Shown here: positions 10,418-22,300 of the stretch, in pieces
Layout: each line of letters begins with the position of its first letter
Numbering within the stretch: position 1 is the first letter of the stretch
Assembly (NCBI GenBank): GCA_032358165.1
Contig: JAALGY010000001.1
Span: forward strand, 2,076,280 to 2,140,279
From: Diplosphaera chodatii
Lineage: Eukaryota > Chlorophyta > Trebouxiophyceae > Prasiolales > Stichococcaceae
Direction of reading: 5' to 3'
Length of the DNA: 64,000 nt
Program-made: the position numbers and the translations under genes
Notes under the pieces: model-generated
Databases searched by the model: none
What the model saw: the letters and a program-made list of their open reading frames with translations, nothing else
What the model was told of the DNA's origin: nothing

Positions 10418-12841
10418 TCAAGCTTCCAGCTTTTGCTTCTTATCTACTGTGGCCGGTGGCTGCTTGCCAGGGCTGCCGCTCAGCATGACAGGCGTCAGCG
10501 GGCAGGGGCCGTCCGCTGCGAAGCGAGGCTGCCCATTTTTCGCGCAGCGAGGGCAGCGCTTCCCGTGCCGCACCAGCAGCACGTGCAGATCGTACCTGCA
10601 TATCAAGTGTATGCGCCAATGAGCTGTGACAGTGCAAGCGCGGCCTTGCCATGCATGCATCCGTGCTCAGCACAATGGCAACAGGTGGCATGGCACAACG
10701 CGTCAGATCATGTCAGCGCATGTCAGCAGAGTGCGCAGCGGTCATTGCGAAGTTGACGCACTTCACGCTGTCAGGGACGCGCAGGTTCAGGTGCTCGTAC
10801 GCCTGGTCCCTTGTCGCCTTGCCCGGCACCCACCTGCCACCGTGGCAGGAACCACAGTGACACGTGACTGTAGCTGCAGTGTGCCCTGTTGATCGTCCAG
10901 CTACTATGTATGAAGCTGACATATCGCATCTGCAATGCTGCAAGCCTGGTATCAGGGCCCGCCGTTGCGCACCCGAGGGACTTTGCAATGCGCCAAACGT
11001 GGGTGTCGACTGGGAACTCTTTGCGCCGCAGGCAGAACATCAGCACGCACGCGACCGTCTTCTTGCCGACGCCCTTGAACCGCGTCAGCTCCGCCTTGAT
11101 CGCCTCGTCGTCCAGCTTCCTGCATCGGGCATGGCGCTCCTGCTGTCAGCAGCATCGTGCAGCCGACTTGAACCCAACCAGATGCGGAGTACGAAGCTCT
11201 GCAGGGAGGCAGGCGACACTTGCTCAGTGTTGGCAATTGCAGTGTTGAGTCAGCTGCAAAACCTGATGTACTCCAGGCTGCATTCCCCTTGCTCCTTCAG
11301 CAACGTGTCCAGTATCACCTGCCAACCGTAATACACAGCCATGAGTGATAGGAAAGACTCTCTGTTCAGCAGCGCAGTATATTCGAGGGATACCACTGCG
11401 TGTCTGCACACAGTACCACACGCCTTGATGCGCTGGGTCTTGATGTCGGCTAGGCCACCACAGCGGATCGACTCCTCGACAGCTCCTGCAGCCAGAGCGC
11501 GGCGTGAGAGCGTGCACAGCGCACGTGGTCGAGTTTGCATGCGAATGACAGCAGCAATGGGCCCACAGCTGCCGAACCTACCCTCTGGCGCCGTCCGCAC
11601 AGACTCCCAGGTGGGGAACCGCGCTTTGAGGGACTTGAAGGCGCGCACCGAGTTGGTGTCCGTCGTGTTCTGGGACAGTATGGTGCGCACCTGCAAGGGG
11701 AGAGATTGTCAATGAATTCGTCAGTGAGGTTTCTCAGGGCTGCACCAACCTCCATCGCAAAGCATACTCGTGTCATGTGCATCGCTTCAATACTGCTGAA
11801 GCATGGATGGCCCCACCAGCGAGTCGAGCACGGTGCGCTGCTGGTGAGACGCCTCACTGTGGTCATCACTGGGTGTCCCTGCTGGCACCTGAGTAGAGTA
11901 GCACCCCAGGCATCAGGCTGCGACAACAAACAGCAAACAGCAAACCGGTGGCATGCACGACACTGCTGGGCATCACACCGGGTCGCGGAAGTACATGCAC
12001 CTTGCTCTCGGCAGAGTCCTCGACCTCCTTCACATTCGGCTCCCCGTGCAGGGCCGCCAGCGCGTCTCGTGCCACCTGCAGAGGACAGTCCGAACCACTT
12101 TATTGATTTGACCATGTATCTGCTAGGTTGAAACACACAGATGCCTGCTGGGCGTCCTCATGCATGCATCATCAGCCGACGCATGCACCAGCTGACACTA
12201 CAGAACACCGGCCGAAGACCCACCTGACACTCCTCTGGCAACGGCCGCTGGAACTCAGGGAACGGCCCAACCGGTGCTGTGGTCGGCTGCTCAGCGACAT
12301 CCACCTTGCCTGACTTTGCAGCATCCTTCGCAGCATTGGCCTGCTCAGCCCAGTGTTCCACCTTGACCTTGGTGGATCTGCTGGGCTGCAGCGGGCTGAG
12401 CGGCTCGTCTTTGACGGCAGCCAGCTGCGGCTCGCACTTGACAGCTGCCGGGGTCGCAGGCTCCTGTTTGACAGACGCCTCCGCTTTGACACGGCGGCGC
12501 GGCGTCTTTGCCTTCGGAGGCTGCGCTGGCGAGGTGTCTGGCTCTGACTTGACTGCCGCTGACGTCTGGCCGGATGTTGCATCACCCTTGCGCTTGCTGC
12601 CGCGCCTGCCGCCATTCACGCTGCTGTCATGCTGCAAAGAGTCTGTGGCGCAGACCGCCATGGGCTCCTGCTTCACTGCTGTTCTGCTGCGGGTGCTGGC
12701 CTTGGAGGTGAGCCCGTGCTGTGATTCATCGGCAGGTCCAGCTGCACTGGACCGGCCGGAACGCCTTGCTGATGGTGGTGTCTGCGGCGCATGCATGCTG
12801 CCTGCTTTCAGTGCTGACGCCATTGGTGCTGGGCGCCCCAT
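10418..12841 (-). CDS. HhH-GPD family DNA glycosylase (endonuclease III-like) with SUMO-motif-rich N-terminus
   Basis: Base-excision repair glycosylase of the plant At3g47830 group. Nine exons in phase: 12841-12224, 12075-12001, 11852-11817, 11690-11582, 11485-11424, 11318-11263, 11119-10973, 10833-10762 and 10595-10418, about 450 aa. The catalytic half reads VLDSLVRTILSQNTTDTNS, FPTWESV, IRCGGLADIKTQRIK, then the helix-hairpin-helix FKGVGKKTVACVLMF with the endonuclease III-type catalytic Lys, and FPVDTHVWRIAKSLG with the conserved Asp. That pair implies a bifunctional glycosylase/AP lyase. The tail LLVRHGKRCPRCAKNG keeps CxxC and one later Cys, not the four-Cys Fe-S loop of bacterial Nth. 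Residues 1-200 are basic, disordered, and hold seven VKxE motifs (VKQEP, VKSEP, VKAE, VKQEP, VKCEP, VKDEP, VKVE) at about 56-162. One intron (after QRIK) appears to use a GC donor. The exon 2/3 junction is the least certain. Confidence 0.92.
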
Positions 12842-13367
12842 GCTGGGAATATGACGCCAAGGCAGTTGCGCAATCTGTGCCAGCCTGACGGCAATTATGA
12901 TACAGCTGCTGTATTACACCAGCTGCATGCCTACCTAAGTGCAGCACCGCTGTCACTGCTGCTGATGCATGCAATCAGCACCGTCGAGGTCGATCGGCAA
13001 TGACCTGCAACACAAACGGGCGATCATGAGCCGGCTAAGATGTCACACTGCTGCGTGCAAACCCGCTGTTGGTCGTTCTGATAGCGTGGCCATGCGTTGG
13101 GTCCCGCGGTCCCCCAAACCGTGCTGAGCGTGCTTTGAACATTTTGTTCCGAATCGGGGTGCAGAACGATCTTATTGTGCCCTTGCGCTGCAGGACTGTC
13201 CTCTGAGGTCATGCATGCACAACAGCAGCACGAAAAGCGCAGCTCGCGGCCTGCCAGATGTTGAGACACTCGTCAACATCACAGGCACATCCGTCAGACC
13301 AATCACTGTCAAGATGCTGGTTGTAGGGCGACAGCTAGACTGTTTCTAAGGTCGCTATCCCGCAACT
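12842..13367. promoter_or_regulatory. divergent promoter region, glycosylase / large plus-strand gene
   Basis: About 0.5 kb between opposing start codons. No coding exon or defined motif seen. Confidence 0.35.
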
Positions 13368-16300
13368 ATGGCCATGCTACTTGTCGATCGTGTGCTCGCC
13401 AACGACAGGGCGGCCAACAGAGGTGAGCAGTTCGCCATGTGTCTGGGTGCGACCCGGAGACATCGTCCACCCGTGTACACTGTACCCACGAACCTTGTCC
13501 ACACTTGCTGCAGATCTTGCAGATCTGCTGCAGCGAGTGGACAACCTGCAGTCGCCACAGCTGCCGCATAATGTCAAGGAGGCGCTGCATGCTGCGATGC
13601 GGCTCTATGTTTTGCGGAGCAAGGCCAAGGTGCAGGGAGTGGCCCATGCTTCGACGAGCGATCACGTCTGCAGTGTCCTGTTCATTCGCTGACGTTCTGC
13701 TGGACGTCATGACCAGCCTCTGCCGCGGCTCGTCCACTGTGGTGCAGTCGGGTGTCTGGCAAGATGCTGATGCTCTGCAGGGTCGTGAGGTGGATGAGAA
13801 AGCGTGTGTGCTGCTGGACGAGCTGCTGCCGCTGGGCAGCGCAGTCGATGATGCAAAGCTGCGGCTGCATGTGCCCATCAAGACTGAGGTGAGCACTTGC
13901 ACGGTACTCCTCCTGGGCGCGACATGCCCGACATACCTGCAGGAAGCGCTGCTGCAGCTGCCATGGTCGTCATCAGGCTGTGCTGTTGCTGCTGCAGGTG
14001 GCACTGAGGCGGCTGAAGGGTCTGCGACCGTCATGGCTTGGCTTTGCAGAAGCTGCCGCCCAGCAGTTTTGCTGCGAGGCACAGCCTGACCCAGCAAGGG
14101 TCCCGGGTCCTGCGGCGCAGCAGCAGCCCGATGTGCTGACGTGTGCAGCTAGTGGCGGCAGCAGCAGCGCGCTCGCGGCTGCAGGCCGCTCGCTCGTCGC
14201 TGAGGCTGCCGCCGCGTGGCGGTCAGCAGGCGGTGAGCTCTGTTATGCAGTCACGTACTGTGGAGGCCTGTCGTTCGCGTGTGAGTTCTGAACCAGAGGC
14301 CGGATATGTGCCCTTTAGCCCAGCACAATCAGCTGCAGGCTCGGCGATGCCTTACACACTTGACTAAGTAAAAACACTGACATTGGCTGATATCTGGCAG
14401 GTGCGACATATGACTTGACGACGGGCCTCAACCCGGCCGGCAGCAGCATCGCGCCCGCTCTGAAGCCGCTGATGCAGCGGCACCAAGACTCTGGGGCGGT
14501 CAAAGCCCTGGAAGGTACGCCTTGACGATGCATGCGCTGTTGATTCATTTTTGGATTTGGGCTGTGCACGTAAGTTCTGCTGAAGCAGGTGGGTGGCCAC
14601 TCAATTGGGTGGTGTGGGCAATGAATCAGTGATGATGCACCTTTGTGTCGTCTGCTTCGCCTTCACGGAGTGAACTGCCTGTCCAGGAGCTGTGGCGGCA
14701 GTGCTGCGGGAGCAGCAGGAGGTGTGTCTGAGGGAGGACCTGCACGACCAGGACCTGCCGTTGGGCGGCAGCACGCCCAGTGTGGACACTCTGCCTGGCG
14801 CATCTACTACACCGGCTTCGCAGCATGCAGCAGACCAAGTTGCTGCAGACGGCGGCAGCGGCGGCGGTGCAAGACGCACGAGCGGGGCATCTACTCTGCC
14901 TGACGATCAGCGCCTGCGAGACCAGGTGCTGGCAACCTGCACGACCATTTTGGAATGTGTACAGCTGCAGACGCGCCATTGCAGGATGTCGCATCTCAGC
15001 TGCAGCCAGCCTGCACAATCCTGAGTGTGCAAGTCTGCCCCGGACAGGCCACGCTTGATGCGTATCCCTCTCTGCCGCCGGCGCACGCGAGCCCCAGTGG
15101 TGCAGACACCCCTGCAAGCCAGCCATCTGAGGGCGCACAAGTGAGCATGCTTTCGTGCTAGTGTCGTGCAAAGCATAAGCTTTTGCAAGCATTAACACTG
15201 ATGCCAGTAGCGAGGATGCTCTAATGCAGCATCTTGCCCAACCAGGCAAATGCACACCATCTTTTGACTCTCACGGCACAGGTACCGGGGATAAGTTGAA
15301 CACCACTGTCAATAAGCAGGTGTCATCCCCTGCCGGGACGTCCTTGAGCTTTCGTGCACTGCTACCGCCCAGCGCAGCTGATGCTGCGCCCTCACCAGCC
15401 TTTCCACCCCTGCGCCTGGCGCTGTCAGACACGAGCGCAGACACGCGCAGACGGTCTGCTGCTGGTCGTGGCAGCAGCGGAGCCGCAAGCTCAGCTGCCA
15501 CTTCGACGCTACGAGGCGGCGCTGCAGCCGCGAGCGCTCTGCAGCAGGTGCACAGTGTAGCAGTCCGCAGGCATCTGTGTACAGTCAGTCAGCCTGTCAG
15601 TCGCCTGAGCACGCAGCTGGACTGATGCCTCACAGACTGCTTTGTGACCACCTTGTCGACTCGTGCCAACAGAAGGAAATCGTGCCACCTGACCAGTTGG
15701 TGTGTATTAATGTTTCTCCGCAGGCGCCGCCGGCGAATGCGGTAGTGCGCAAGCCGCAGCCGGCTCGGTCGGAGGAGCTGCTGGCTCAGTTGCAAGCGGC
15801 ACGAAGGCAACAGCAGCTGTACCTGGAGATGCCCAAGCTGAGGCCCACAGCGCCACCAGGGCCGGCTGCAGCGTCCAGTTCTGCTTGGGGCAGCGCCAGC
15901 GGTCAGCCGCGCAGCTCAGCGCCGGTTACGGTGGCCGTCGTCAGCGCATCAGCAGCAGCTGCAGGCAGCCTTCGCGGCAGCGCCATCCCAGCAGACGAGT
16001 TCGAATTCATGCCAGATGTTGACGAAGTGCTGCCCGCCAGTGCTGCTGCAGGCGGCAACAGATCTGTCGTATCGTTCAGGACTCAGGACAAAGCACAGGC
16101 TGCTGGAATCGCGGCTGCAGCAGCTGCTCCTGTCGCAGCGCAGCCTGCCGCTGCTGTGGCCGTTAACCTGACCACTACAAGCCGGCCTTCAGCACCCGCC
16201 CAGCAGCTGCTGCCAGACGCCGGACCAAGCCTGCACGGTGCCCCGTCCGATGCTGCTGCTCCCTCTGTGCAGCTTGCGCAGGCGTCAGCTGACGCTGGCG

Positions 16301-19300
16301 TGGGCAAGTCCATTGGGCCCCTGGTCGAACATGCGGCGTCAGATGCTGCAGCGACTGCCGAGGGGACTTTGGCCAGCGCCGCTGATATTCCTGGTACTGA
16401 GGCGCCAGATGCGGAGCAGCCCACAGCTGACATTCCTGAGGCCCAGGTGGTGGAGCCTGCAGCTGCGCAGCTGCAGTCGACGAAGGTGGTGCAGCCTGCA
16501 GCGGTCCCCGCCACAGACGTGCCAGAGCCCCAGGCGGCAGATGAGTCGCCAGCTGCGCCGCGAGCGACAGAGCCGGCAAACCAGGTGGACAGCGCCATGG
16601 CGCCAGTGCTGCACGAGCTCCCAGCAAGTGCGGCGGCAGCGGACACAGCGGCGACTGTGCCAGCCACGCAGCTGGCCTCAGAGCTCCAGGCGACACAGGT
16701 GCAGACAGCCGCAGATGAGGCAGCCACCAGCCTGCCAGCTGAGGAGCCTCAAGTCACAGTAGACTCGCCACGGCAGGGCCCTGGCTCGCCAATCATTCTC
16801 AGCAGCAGCGACGACGAGCAGCAGCCGGAGCCAGCGCAGCAGCCCGAAGCTCAGGCAGCTGCTCCGCCGCCGCAGCCCGCTGGTGAGGCAGCGCCAGCGG
16901 CAGGGTCCCCTGCTGCAGCGCCGCGGGCTGGCCGTGCGGCGGCAGCAGCAGCACCGGACGGCGACGACGATGGCCTGTCGTCGTCCGGCAGCGGCTTCGT
17001 GTCTGCGCAGGAGCATGGTGGCGACAGCGCTTCGGGCTCTGTGTACACTGACGCCCACACCTTTGCACAGTCGTCAGACGCGCACGGCAGCACCGTCGAC
17101 CAGGCGTCCCCACAAAAGCCGCAGCGGCGCCCGGCCAGCACCAAGCAGTCGGCCACCCTGCAGCGGCAGCCTGCAGTCGCAGCAGAGGCTGACAGCAGCA
17201 GCCAGGAGACGCGGCCGCTGCTCACTGAGGGAGCCGCAGATGCTGAGGTCCAACAGCAGGTGCAGCAGAAACCAGAGGGCCAGTTGCAAGGTGAGCCACT
17301 GTCTCCCATGTGCTGCCGCCCGCTGCACCTGCTCAGGGGAACCGGGCCTGGCAGAGGGTGTGGCAGGAATGCGTGCGCATGCACGTCTCACCCCATTGCA
17401 CCGCCTTGCCAGTTCCACCTGCTGGCAGCAAGGTCTATGCCACGCCAGCGCCAACTGCGTGCGAGTGTGGTATCTGATCGCAATTCCTTTTGCTGCAGGC
17501 GCTGAACAGCCAGAAGCAGCACCCGCATCCGAAGTCCAGCCAGCGCAGCGGCTGGCCGAGCCTTCGCTCAGCACCCAGGCTGCTCCATCACCAGCGGCAG
17601 CACCCACTGATACACCGGCTGCAGCCCCTGCTGCGGGCACAGCAGCATCGCCTGCGAGCCATGCCGCCGGCACCTCAGCAGAGCCTGCTGCCGCCCAGCC
17701 AGCGGCCAGTGATTTGGACTCTGAGCTGCCTCCGCTGCCGGACGCCCCCGAAGACAGCGACTTGGATGGCGAGTATGGCAGTGGTACACCAGCTGCGCAC
17801 GCGGGCGCTGAAGGCCAGGAGCAGGCAGCAGGCGCGGAGGAGCCACAGCGCAGCTCGACACCGCCAGTGGATCTGCAGCCCCCAAACCGCCATGCTGCCA
17901 AGCGCAAGCGCCTGCGGAGTGCCGCTGAAGGTGTGGCATCTCCAGCTGCATGTTTGATGCAGCTGTGTTATGCGGCCAGGTCCAGCTGCTTCTGCCAAGG
18001 ATTGTCATGCAGCATGCATGCCTGCATGCTCAGCGCCTGTATCAGGCAGCAACATGCGGCCCTCAGCATGACACTCGTGCTGCAACTGTCTGCATATCAA
18101 TGGAACCTGCTTGCTGACTCGATGCAAGCTGTTCTGCGTGTGGCTGTGCTGATCACCTTGTAGCATGCCATGTGCTACTAGTTACTTAGCCTGTGCATCT
18201 GTGGCAGGTGCTGATGATGATGAGCCACCGGCGCAGCGAACAAGGCCCGCTCCAGAGGCGCACCCAGTGTCAGCCAGTGTGTTGCACCACACTCCAACAG
18301 CTGGTGAGACAGCTGCCTTTGCTTTTAGCGTGCAGCCCGTGCACGGTTGCACCTGCTCATCCCATGCTCTTACTGGAGCTCATGCTGCTGAGCAGAGTTG
18401 TCATCCCCTTGGCAGGGGCGGAAAACTCTGCGCTTCGCGCTATGGACCACCGCGCGGCGAGGCCTGCTACAGGGGCAACTCCGGCAGCAGCCGGCACACC
18501 GCAGCAGACTCCAGCGCCTGGTGCAGCAGCTGTACTCTTGTTCATGTGATGAGGCCATGCGCAACTGCACCTTGTTGATTCTTTGCAGCAGCTGCTGCAT
18601 AGTGGCGCTCATGCTATTCTGGACAGTGTGTCATCCTATCGTCATTGTCTGGCAGGAGCGAGAACCTCCGTGCTTCCTGCACTGGACCACAGCCCGGCAA
18701 GGCCGCCTACACAGGCAGCCCCAGTAGCAGCCGGCACACCGCAGCAGAATCCAGCATCCGGTGAGACAGCAGCACTCGTGTTACATGCAAAGCCCGTGCA
18801 GACTTGCCTCTGGTCATTCCGTGCAACAGCAGCTGCTTACTGGCGCTCATGCTGTGCTGAGCATAGCTGTCATCCTCTTGGCAGGGGCGAAGGACTCTGT
18901 GTATCGGTGGATGGACCACCGCACAGCGCGGCCGCCTGCAGATGCTGCAGGTGTTGCTGCATCACATGCTGAGCCCAGTCTAGCAGTACAGCAGGGAGCA
19001 GCACAGCAGCTCTTACTGAGCAAAATGCCTGGTCCTCAACGAGCAAGCCAAGCACATTGCTGCAACGATGTTTTGTCACCTTCTCTGTTGCAGGTGCAGG
19101 ATTGCCAGTCTCACCTGCCGTGGGCAGTGCCGACTCGAGCGACGATGACCGTAGGCCAGAAGCCAACAGGAGGTAAGCAGCCTGTCATCCTGGCTAATCT
19201 ATTATAGATTTGTTTGGCAATACCATCACCAGCCGCCGCAAGCACAATAGCATGGGTCATGACTGTCTGGTGCTGACTGTCGGTTATGTATGGGTCATGA

Positions 19301-22300
19301 CTGTCTGGTGCTGACGCTCTGATGTTTCATCTGCCTGCAGAGATGCGGCAGGCTCCCAGCCGCAGCGTCGACACAGCGCAGTGGCAGGCTCACCTCAGCA
19401 GCGTCAACCCAATGTGATTGCAACCCCAGCATCGCAGCGTCAGAACACTGCAGCAGTTGCATCACCGCCGCAGCGCCAACTCGGTGCAGCAGCAACCCCG
19501 GCACAGCAGCGTCAACCGAGTGCAGCAGCAGCCTCGCCGCAACAGTATCAACACCATGCAGCAGGGACGCCCGCGTCGCAGCGTCAACCAAGTGCAGCAG
19601 CGGCCTCGCCGCAGCGGTATCAGGCCGCTGCAGCGGCAACGCCTGCATCGCAGCGTCAGCATCGCGCAGCGGCAGCTGGCTTGCCTGGGTACATCCCCGA
19701 GCGGCTGAGGTCCGACGACGACCTGTGCACGGTGCCGTTCCACCGCAGGGACCCCGCCAAGCACCGGGTGGAGATGGCGCCCGGGAAAAGACTCATGGTG
19801 CGGGCCCAGCGTCCTGCCATGCACGCACTGTGCCTGCCTCTGCCCGAATTGCTGGTCAACTGCTTGAGTCAAGCAGACGTGGATCAGCACATACCTGCGC
19901 CGTGTGATGAGACTGTTGGCAGCAAACATTATCACGTGCGTACACAAGCACCGTTCACCATGTGGCAGGTGTCGGAGCTCACCCCGCAACAGGCAGGCGA
20001 GCTGCTGGACGCACGAGGCAAAGGCGCAGGGAAGCCGACCGACATAGTGTATGCGCTGCGCCTGCAAGCTGGGAGAAAGCTTTTGAGCAAGGACGCAATA
20101 GCCAGGGCGCGGCGGAAGCTGCGCCATGCCGAGGAGGAAGCCGCCGCGGCGCAGCGGCCGCAGCCGGCGGCGCCCCCGCAGCAGCGTGCTCAGCCAGTGC
20201 CGCGCCCCGGCGGCGCTGCGGCGGCAGCCACGCCCGCCGCCGCCAGGCACCCCGCGCTGCCCCTGCCCCGCTCGGCCGTGGGTGCCGACCCCCTTGCTGC
20301 GCCAGGGGCCTCCCCGGTGCAGGCGGCTGCCGAAACCCTGGCGCGTGCGACGTGGCGGAATTTAGGGTGCGGCGCGCGGGTGGCCGTGGACAGCTCCGAC
20401 GACGCGCTGGCTGCTGCGGTGCTGGCCACGGCCGACGGGGGCGGCACGCCGCCGCACCCCGGCCTGGTGCAGGTGGCGGTGCAGCGGGTGCGCGAGTGGG
20501 GGTCGCCCGGCGCAGCGGCCGCGGCGCCCAGGACAGCTGGCAGGCTGCCGGCGGCGGCTGCGGGACTGCCTCTGCCGCCGCCCCCGTGGTCGGCGCCAGC
20601 TCAGCGGTTGTCAGCTGCAGCCCCGGGCGCAGCGCAGCCTTCGCCGCAGCGGACCGGGCCTGGGCTCAGCCTGCTGCAGAGCCCGCTGCAACGCCAGGCG
20701 CCAGGGGCGACCATGCACGGTAAGTGGCTCACGGGAGCTGAGCATCGGGACTCAAAGTTTTGGGTCACCTGCAAACCTGAGCTGCAACCATGAGCTGGCG
20801 GCGCTCTTGCTGGCCAGCTGTGATCTGCACCATACCGCTCCCCAACCCCTGCCAGCATGACCGCCCCAACCAGCCCCAACTGCCCCAACTGCAGGTGCAG
20901 GGCGCCCCCAGCAGCCTCCTGGTGCTGGCCAGACGCGCGCTGCCGAGCTGCCCCTGCCGGCGCACAACATCTGGCGGCCGCAGAGCAATGCAGGTGCCCG
21001 GCCGCAGGCGCCCAGCGCGCAGCAGCCGCCGCAGTCTGCGTGGCCGATGCCGCAGCAGCACCGCTGGCCTACCCAGTCTCCAAACAGTGCGCCGCCGCGG
21101 CCTGCTGCCGCCGGTGGCCGCGCCGCCGAGCCAAACGTGTGGCGGGCTCCCGTGCTGCAGCCGCCGCAGACCGCCCCAAGCACACGGCCGCAGGCGACGA
21201 CTCAGCAGCTGCCGCTGCCAGCGTGGGCCCCACAGCCGCCGCAGGGCCGGCCTCGGCAGCCCCAGCCTGCTGCAGCGGCTGCGCCCTCCGGCGCTGAAAG
21301 GTGCAGTGCTTGATTGCTGGCAATCAGTAGTGAACCTGACATTCCTGCACACCTGTTTGTGCACTTTGTGTTGACCACACTCATCAGATGCCATACTTGC
21401 ACTTCACTGCCGTTCTTTGTGAGGAGTGGTAAGCTCCAGTGCAACTGTTGGCATGATCGACGCGACTACGCTGCACTCAGGCTGGAGGCAGGCGAGGCCA
21501 TTGGTGCTGTCGTGCGGGGCGATAGTCGCTCGGCAGTGGTGACTGCCAAAGAGGCTCTACGCTATGCGGTGCGTTGCGCTGCCCATCCGAAACTGCATTG
21601 TCAGTCGTTCGTCAACATGAAGCTAGTGAGTGTTACCCGACCTTCAAGGCGGTGACACAGCCATGACTGGCCCAGCAGCTTGGGCTCTCAGACGTCCCGT
21701 TATTCTGTACGTTGCGCACAGCACGCTGTGAAACAGGTGCGAGCTGCTGTGCAGGGGATCCACGGGCAGGTGCCCCTGGCGACGGTTGTGCCGCCATCCA
21801 TGATGCAAGCACAGCAGCGCCTCGTGCAGCGGCAGCGGTGCGGCCCCAGGCAGACGCAGCGCTGCAGACTGCCTGTATGTTCAACAGCAGACAGCCTCTT
21901 CACTGCTGATTTCCACTGTCTCATGCCACTGCAAGTAGGTCAAACCCATACGCGATGTGTTTTCAGGGAGCTGGACATGACCGGGGTTGCCAGGCACCAG
22001 GCGCCTGCGGCGGGCGTGGCCGCAGGTGCTCATATTCCGTTCGTACCCATGACTCTTTGTTGAATACACGATCCATAACTAGTGTCTCCTCCCCAGCAAC
22101 GAGTCCCTGCTGTCACCGTCCAACATCAAAAAGTGTGACATTTTTGTTGTAGCAGGTGCCATCAGCGTAGCAGCAGGGGCAGGCAGTGCGGGACATGCTG
22201 CAGGGCCTGCAGGCGGGGGCGCATCTGTTCCAGAAGCGGCGCCGTCACCAGGCGAGTGTCGCACTGAACGCTGCTGCAGGCTGATGGCCATAAGGGACCT

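Noticed and set aside
12172..12615. 147-codon minus-strand frame rich in Arg/Ser
   Set aside because: It is a shifted frame of exon 1 of the glycosylase, whose own frame continues in phase into conserved catalytic exons.
15577..17505. 642-codon open frame read as a stand-alone gene starting at 15577
   Set aside because: It is the internal exon 15724-17290 of the large gene with flanking intron read through; acceptor, donor and phases join it to its neighbours.
19462..20250. 262-codon minus-strand frame
   Set aside because: It is antisense to a well-phased plus-strand exon; its Cys/Arg/Leu-rich product is what GC-rich repeats give on the other strand.
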